DNA of 64,000 nucleotides. Origin: Polydactylus sextarius (lineage: Eukaryota > Chordata > Actinopteri > Polynemidae). The stretch spans positions 14,207,555-14,271,554 of the forward strand of contig CM028931.1 in assembly GCA_016801845.1 (NCBI GenBank). Direction: 5' to 3'. Of the stretch, positions 63,223 through 64,000 are shown in pieces. How positions within the stretch are numbered: position 1 is the first letter of the stretch; the number at the start of each line of letters is the position of its first letter. Made by a program: the position numbers and the translations under genes. A model generated the notes under the pieces. The model was not told the DNA's origin. It did not search any database and was given only the letters and a program-made list of their open reading frames with translations.

Positions 63223-63559
63223 AGGAAAATCCTCGGTTAGTCAAAATGTGGGTTTATTTTCTGCAGCCCTGTGCTGTGAAAGTAAATTAAAGTTAGTAGA
63301 TTGTTAGACACTGAGACAAAGAGTTTCTTGCGGTTAGGTGGTAAACGTGCCAAACTGTAAGTGCAAAGTTTGTTTATCTTGGACGGGTGAGGAAGCTGAA
63401 ACGGGCAGCAGGAGCTCAGACCCTCCCCCTCCCTCCCAGATCACAACCACCACATACTCTTTGAGGAACTCGGACAGCGTGAGGTGTTGGAGGGACTCGG
63501 CCAGCTCCATGCTGCCATCATCGTCGGCGGACTGGGCGCGTTTACGGAACCTAACCTCC
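44296..63559 (-). CDS. arhgef28: arhgef28 (p190RhoGEF/RGNEF), 3' two thirds, 21 exons, 5' end outside window
   Basis: Rho guanine nucleotide exchange factor of the Lbc family, which loads GTP on RhoA at the cytoskeleton, focal adhesions and membrane. Spliced CDS: join of 63458-63559, 62977-63100, 61825-61960, 61685-61740, 61532-61592, 61238-61373, 59951-60063, 59406-59546, 58938-59188, 58727-58852, 57420-57537, 57077-57331, 56925-57001, 56629-56807, 56454-56545, 56142-56327, 54846-55075, 54065-54112, 52864-53373, 49478-49778 and 44296-44483. All introns are GT-AG and all phases agree, giving 1,142 residues after a partial codon. Residues in this numbering: C1 91-137, DH about 286-485, PH about 510-622, coiled coil about 849-958, C-terminal IVYL. 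Lbc paralogues ARHGEF2, ARHGEF18 and AKAP13 share C1/DH/PH, but the motifs EAESWSL, WKHGRQRSLP and the IVYL end point to ARHGEF28. Human ARHGEF28 is about 1,700 residues, so roughly 550 N-terminal residues should lie beyond 64 kb. Family assignment is from remembered homologues, not a search. Confidence 0.93.
45121..45168. repeat. (TA)n microsatellite in arhgef28 last intron
   Basis: 24 pure TA units followed by CACACACA. It generates spurious Tyr-Ile ORFs on both strands. Confidence 0.95.
45495..46025. mobile_element. Foldback MITE, family C, copy 1
   Basis: The left arm starts AAAGTGATGGTCTGG and contains CAATGAAAGTAAATGGGGCA. The right arm contains TGCCCCATTTACTTTCATTG and ends CCAGATCATCACTTT, the reverse complement of the left end. 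The arms are about 160 nt and imperfect. No transposase ORF, so non-autonomous. Related copies lie at 52.15-52.79 and 58.14-58.55 kb, all inside arhgef28 introns. Superfamily not assigned. Confidence 0.75.
48049..48079. repeat. (GT)n microsatellite
   Basis: About 15 GT units in the last arhgef28 intron. Confidence 0.95.
48440..48650 (-). mobile_element. Repeat family E, inverted fragment
   Basis: Contains GAGTCTCAACAGCTGGTCTG, GACCTGTAGTGTTCACACTA, CACACCGTGACGTCACCAAA and CTTCTCACCGTGATTTACAG, the reverse complement of 60.78-60.98 kb. Confidence 0.6.
48731..49262 (+). mobile_element. Interspersed repeat family B, copy 2
   Basis: Same orientation as the 21.8 kb copy and ending at the same CGTTTTTACCCCTC motif. 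It lies in the last arhgef28 intron. Related end sequence (CTTGCCCCTCATCCCTTGAA, then AAGGGGTCGGGGTAATTGGG) is also found near 19421-19470, probably a fragment of the same family. Confidence 0.7.
49478..49778 (-). CDS. arhgef28: arhgef28 exon t: C-terminal region
   Basis: Encodes DPTSSQSPSRDHAGNGSMYV, NEAAFAGVNAAVNN, a His/Arg/Ser-rich stretch and VMEAGYLYGPAGRLELQHTP. The INEALVQMSFNTFN segment of the human protein is in the same place. Acceptor CCTCCCAG, donor GTAAGA. CpG-rich; overlapping plus-strand ORFs are shadows. Confidence 0.85.
50099..50605. mobile_element. Candidate hAT-like non-autonomous element
   Basis: The left end AGAGATGCACTGAT (50099-50112) and right end ATCGGTGCATCCCT (50592-50605) are imperfect inverted repeats resembling the AGGGATGCACCGAT ends common in fish hAT elements. 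About 507 nt, AT-rich, no ORF. I could not see a clear 8-bp target duplication. Confidence 0.45.
51830..52152 (+). repeat. Widespread repeat family D, intronic copy
   Basis: Contains TCTTAAAGGTGGATGATGGA, TTGTAGCTCCATGTTTTAAA and TTAACATGTACTTGTACTTT. It abuts family C copy 2. Related stretches lie in other arhgef28 introns (58.55-58.69, 60.12-60.24 kb). Confidence 0.6.
52153..52790. mobile_element. Foldback MITE, family C, copy 2 with internal duplication
   Basis: Shares AAAGTGATGG at the start and the GGCTGCCCCATTTACTTTCA core with the 45.5 kb copy. A segment of about 90 nt (ACTTCAGTTTATGTG through GTGGTTAAAAAATGACAATT) occurs twice, near 52369-52458 and 52686-52780, so the copy is rearranged. 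It lies in the intron between exons s and t. Confidence 0.65.
52864..53373 (-). CDS. arhgef28: arhgef28 exon s: large coiled-coil exon
   Basis: A 510-nt exon encoding AAVTIQDSCYEVQKLLLRES, a linker, then about 110 residues of dense E/R/Q/L coiled coil (LEKQKEEVAATQRLQDRLRQ; LEDYQQSLERLREGQRSVER) and WKHGRQRSLP. In mammals this region of p190RhoGEF is where focal adhesion kinase and other partners bind. Acceptor TATGCCAG, donor GTAGAG. The exon is very GC-rich, so long ORFs appear in other frames and on the other strand (shadows). Confidence 0.95.
54065..54112 (-). CDS. arhgef28: arhgef28 exon r: 48-nt mini exon before coiled coil
   Basis: Encodes VAQSVQSLTQLLYSLQ, matching the human segment QAIQNLTRLLYSLQ. 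It lies on codon boundaries at both ends, so it could be skipped without a frame shift. Acceptor TTAACAG, donor GTGAGT. Too short for ORF-based detection; recognised by homology and phase. Confidence 0.88.
54846..55075 (-). CDS. arhgef28: arhgef28 exon q: Ser/Pro-rich disordered linker
   Basis: Encodes AENLKATLLWKTRSPSAHSP, a SDSSSFSSPENPETGDG run and DNLVFHTQRPDADDIDLK. It is poorly conserved, probably disordered and rich in Ser-Pro sites. Acceptor CCCCCAG after a T/C-rich tract, donor GTGCGG. Found between well-placed neighbours, with the phase agreeing on both sides. Confidence 0.85.
56142..56327 (-). CDS. arhgef28: arhgef28 exon p: helical segment with EKLHIYSEL
   Basis: Encodes NLMSRDQQICCSLEEKLHIY, SELSALSG, then PQSEEAPQAAVLLAAALQE. 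This closely follows the human order DQQIC-EEKLHIY-ELSGL and AASLLAAAL. Acceptor TAACTCAG, donor GTGAGA; 186 nt, same phase at both ends. Confidence 0.92.
56454..56545 (-). CDS. arhgef28: arhgef28 exon o: acidic helix after PH
   Basis: Encodes SCPEEEDEDTSESEEEKRAA and then EARIQKIQKLQ. A highly acidic stretch is followed by a short amphipathic helix, as in human ARHGEF28 after the PH domain. Acceptor TGCTCAG, donor GTACTT. Confidence 0.9.
56629..56807 (-). CDS. arhgef28: arhgef28 exon n: PH domain C-terminal half
   Basis: Encodes LIVREVANEERGMFLISAS, PEMYEVHTSSKEERNTWMR and REAVE. The invariant PH Trp is in NTWMRLI (residue 615 of the window protein). In Lbc-family GEFs the PH domain also binds activated Rho through a hydrophobic patch (known of the family, not shown here). 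Acceptor GCCCCAG, donor GTTTGT. Confidence 0.94.
56925..57001 (-). CDS. arhgef28: arhgef28 exon m: PH domain strands
   Basis: Encodes VLALLLTDTLILLQEKDQKY and then TFATV, the hydrophobic core strands of the PH domain. Acceptor TTTCCACAG, donor GTACAG. The LTD-x-L-x-x-LQEKDQKY motif is shared by all Lbc-family PH domains. Confidence 0.92.
57077..57331 (-). CDS. arhgef28: arhgef28 exon l: end of DH and start of PH
   Basis: Encodes the last DH helix (LAHIREVIAAVDLKVSEYER), the DH-PH linker (WNRMENRSSAKLKNG) and the first PH strands (GVLLWKTATGRLK). Acceptor CTTTCAG, donor GTGAGA. The length of 255 nt is frame-neutral. In Lbc GEFs this DH-PH junction contributes to RhoA recognition. Confidence 0.93.
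57420..57537 (-). CDS. arhgef28: arhgef28 exon k: DH domain CR3
   Basis: Encodes RRREIPECILLVTQRITKYP and then VLLERILQYTQ. The LLVTQRITKYPVL helix is the DH signature (CR3) that packs on the GTPase. Acceptor TTTCAAAAG, placed because CAACAAGG upstream keeps both the frame and the family length; donor GTTAGT. Confidence 0.92.
58140..58550. mobile_element. Foldback MITE, family C, copy 3
   Basis: Contains AATGATGAATCTGCTGATCT, AAAACAAGACGTTGGGTAAG, the TGCCCCATTTACTTTCATTG core and an end near ACCGTCACTTTA. It is close to the 52.2 kb copy over most of its length. It sits in the intron between exons j and k. Confidence 0.65.
58727..58852 (-). CDS. arhgef28: arhgef28 exon j: DH domain middle
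   Basis: Encodes FSEENGGEMKQVYGKFCSRH, then NEAVSFFKELQQ and FQNFIK. It is 126 nt with codon-boundary ends (phase 0 at both). Acceptor GTTTTCAG, donor GTAATT. The sequence matches the DH helices between CR1 and CR3 of the Lbc family. Confidence 0.92.
58938..59188 (-). CDS. arhgef28: arhgef28 exon i: DH domain CR1 and central helices
   Basis: Encodes ELMQTELHHLQTLHIM, the conserved CR1 helix of DH domains with the Glu that contacts Rho switch I. It continues through VFPCLDQLLRLHHAFFAAMK and ends RIGDVLLQQ. Acceptor GACGCAG, donor GTTTGT. The exon is GC-rich compared with its introns, and a plus-strand ORF here is a shadow. Confidence 0.94.
59406..59546 (-). CDS. arhgef28: arhgef28 exon h: acidic segment and start of DH domain
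   Basis: Encodes DYEAESWSLTVEHKFCKRQD and then KRQDVIY, the lead-in helix of the DH domain. The EAESWSL motif is close to ARHGEF28 and differs from ARHGEF2 (ADSWSL). Acceptor GTGCGCAG, donor GTAAGC; phases at both ends match (141 nt). Confidence 0.92.
59951..60063 (-). CDS. arhgef28: arhgef28 exon g: Ser-rich linker before DH
   Basis: Encodes RLSESSETESDALR, then a SSQSEELL and SSTSTDSFGE run, equivalent to the human segment with SDELLQS and PSTESF. Acceptor GGTTGCAG, donor GTACGA. It is separated from exon f by a 1.2 kb intron that holds a repeat (60.28-61.01 kb). Confidence 0.86.
60280..61012 (+). mobile_element. Interspersed repeat family E
   Basis: Contains AGTGTGAACACTACAGGTCT, CAGACCAGCTGTTGAGACTC and the palindrome-like CCTGGTCTGAGACCAGG near 60323. 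The last 240 nt recur inverted at 48.44-48.65 kb. No ORF. It lies in the intron between exons f and g. Confidence 0.6.
61238..61373 (-). CDS. arhgef28: arhgef28 exon f: Ser/Thr-rich linker
   Basis: Encodes a low-complexity segment with CVISISTSLPVMTPKERKDA and SNSLSGSFPNSD. It is probably disordered and a likely phosphorylation target. Acceptor CTTCCACAG. The donor chosen is GACAG|GTCATC, which is weak but is the only one that keeps the frame into exon g. Confidence 0.78.
61532..61592 (-). CDS. arhgef28: arhgef28 exon e: post-C1 linker
   Basis: Encodes KLQDKYSVTMVKNRTASLPQ and one extra base. The acceptor is TTACTTAG, which has a weak pyrimidine tract, and the donor is GTGAGT. Human ARHGEF28 continues in the same place with a similar KLQEKY-type start, which supports the join. 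Confidence 0.82.
61685..61740 (-). CDS. arhgef28: arhgef28 exon d: second half of C1 zinc finger
   Basis: A 56-nt exon encoding SCTAIVHKGCKDSVPPCLK. It supplies the remaining ligands: C-x4-H-x2-C-x6-C. With the previous exon, the spacing H-x12-C-x2-C-x11-C-x2-C-x4-H-x2-C-x6-C matches the atypical C1 of the GEF-H1/Lbc family, which is usually not a diacylglycerol sensor. Acceptor TTCCTCAG, donor GTGAGA. Confidence 0.9.
61825..61960 (-). CDS. arhgef28: arhgef28 exon c: basic linker and first half of C1 zinc finger
   Basis: A lysine-rich start (GKGKDREAKDRQ) runs into NGHRF, the first His of the C1 finger, then H-x12-C-x2-C (CVVC) and the Cys of HCP. The following CxxC is completed across the splice. 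Acceptor TTTTCAAAG, donor GTAAGT; one base is carried into the next exon. A C1 finger split at this point is typical of the gene family. Confidence 0.9.
62977..63100 (-). CDS. arhgef28: arhgef28 exon b: linker leading to C1
   Basis: Encodes IEEEELDKYNIPTKVESEKY followed by a basic stretch with FSFLKSRMSSTRNKTK. Acceptor TTTCAACAG, donor GTAAAC. It joins the GA left by the previous exon to form Glu and ends on a codon boundary. The acidic-then-basic composition and the KSRMSSTRNKTK motif match my memory of the vertebrate ARHGEF28 linker. Confidence 0.9.
63193..63225. repeat. (AAG)n microsatellite
   Basis: About 11 AAG units in the intron between arhgef28 exons a and b; on the coding strand it is a pyrimidine (CTT)n tract. 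Confidence 0.95.
63458..63559 (-). CDS. arhgef28: arhgef28 exon a: conserved pre-C1 linker
   Basis: Encodes the segment around FRKRAQSADDD and AESLQHLTLSEFLK, which resembles the region just upstream of the C1 finger in ARHGEF28. The acceptor is TTTACAG (63560-63561 complement) and the donor is GTATGT at 63457 downward. The exon is 102 nt and starts and ends in the same phase (one base completes a codon, two bases left over), so skipping it would keep the frame. A (TG)n run lies just upstream of the acceptor on the coding strand. Confidence 0.88.
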
Positions 63560-63571
63560 CTGTAAAGAGCG

Positions 63572-63574
<3 letters not shown>

Positions 63575-63607
<33 letters not shown>
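63575..63607. repeat. (CA)n microsatellite next to arhgef28 exon a
   Basis: About 16 units; (TG)n on the coding strand. It ends about 14 bases before the acceptor AG of exon a (63560-63561), where a branch site and pyrimidine tract are expected. Confidence 0.95.
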
Positions 63608-63609
<2 letters not shown>

Positions 63610-63799
63610 GTGAACACTGCAGTCACATATGAAGCAAACCTGCCTCCTCATTTTCACCAGAGAGCTGAAAATAATGAAGAATTTCATTATCTCTACATTC
63701 ATTTTTTTTTTCTTTTTCAACCATTAAGTTACACTATTAAACATCTTTTTGTGGAATAGTTTTGGGCAACTCTGGTTGAGGTTATCAACATGTTTGAGG

Positions 63800-64000
63800 G
63801 TTGGTGGAGGCTCCGTCTTAAAGGTGGATGATGGAGAAACTTCAACAATATCAAGACGTTGTCTATGAAGATTGTTGTAGCTCCATGTTTTAAAGTGCTG
63901 GATAAACTTCATAATATTCTTCTGTTTTTATTAACATGTACTTTTACTTTCATTTTGACTTAACTACATTTACTTATAGATTACTTGTCATACTTAAGTA
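63800..64000 (+). repeat. Widespread repeat family D, copy at window end
   Basis: TCTTAAAGGTGGATGATGGA, GATTGTTGTAGCTCCATGTT, TCTGTTTTTATTAACATGTA and TACTTGTCATACTTAAGTA. Close relatives occur near 52000-52150, 58025-58130, 61020-61200 and inverted near 7005-7160. It runs off the window. Confidence 0.65.

Noticed and set aside
44296..63559. Alternative identity as ARHGEF2, ARHGEF18 or AKAP13
   Set aside because: C1/DH/PH are shared, but EAESWSL, the REIPECILLVTQRITKYPVL context with ELQQ, WKHGRQRSLP and the IVYL end fit ARHGEF28; ARHGEF18 and AKAP13 have different C-termini as I remember them.
1..64000. tRNA, rRNA or known miRNA genes
   Set aside because: I saw no tRNA A/B boxes in a cloverleaf, no rRNA stretches and no familiar miRNA seed with a hairpin. 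A covariance-model scan would be needed to exclude them.

Overview
The window looks like vertebrate nuclear DNA, most likely from a teleost fish. It has one large multi-exon gene with GT-AG introns, an AT-rich intergenic background, long A/T homopolymers, TA and CA microsatellites, and many short foldback (MITE-like) repeats. I see no bacterial-style operons, CRISPR arrays or phage genes. Species and database matches are not known here; everything below was read by eye. || Right third (about 44.3-63.6 kb, minus strand): the 3' part of one gene, identified as arhgef28 (Rho guanine nucleotide exchange factor 28; p190RhoGEF/RGNEF). Twenty-one coding exons join through 20 GT-AG introns into a single open frame of 3,430 nt. 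That is a partial first codon, 1,142 residues and a stop. The protein order is a conserved linker, an atypical C1 zinc finger, a Ser-rich linker, DH (RhoGEF) domain, PH domain, acidic helix, coiled coil, and a C-terminal tail ending IVYL. The N-terminal third of the gene lies beyond base 64,000. The introns carry several MITE families and a widespread repeat built on the motif TCTGTACTTCTAC. || Left two thirds (1-44 kb): no convincing protein-coding gene. It contains AT-rich non-coding sequence with GC-richer, TAAT/E-box/homeodomain-rich blocks that look like candidate conserved enhancers, one LINE (L2/CR1-type) endonuclease ghost at about 10.4-10.85 kb, several interspersed repeats and many homopolymer runs. 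This fits the known vertebrate arrangement in which the 3' side of ARHGEF28 faces a gene desert before ENC1; that synteny is inferred, because ENC1 is not in the window. At 40.1-40.5 kb there is a possible small promoter with two divergent YY1-type AAAATGGCGG sites, a minus-strand two-exon splice pattern and a 24-codon plus-strand ORF. || How it fits together: the only gene with a supported function is arhgef28, a RhoA activator. C1 and PH would serve membrane or partner contacts, DH carries the exchange activity, and the coiled coil and tail serve scaffolding. The desert is probably regulatory or neutral. I found no strong evidence for a wholly new biological system. The most interesting items are a (TG)n array close to the acceptor of a frame-neutral arhgef28 exon, the candidate 40 kb promoter, and the palindrome-rich foldback repeat families.
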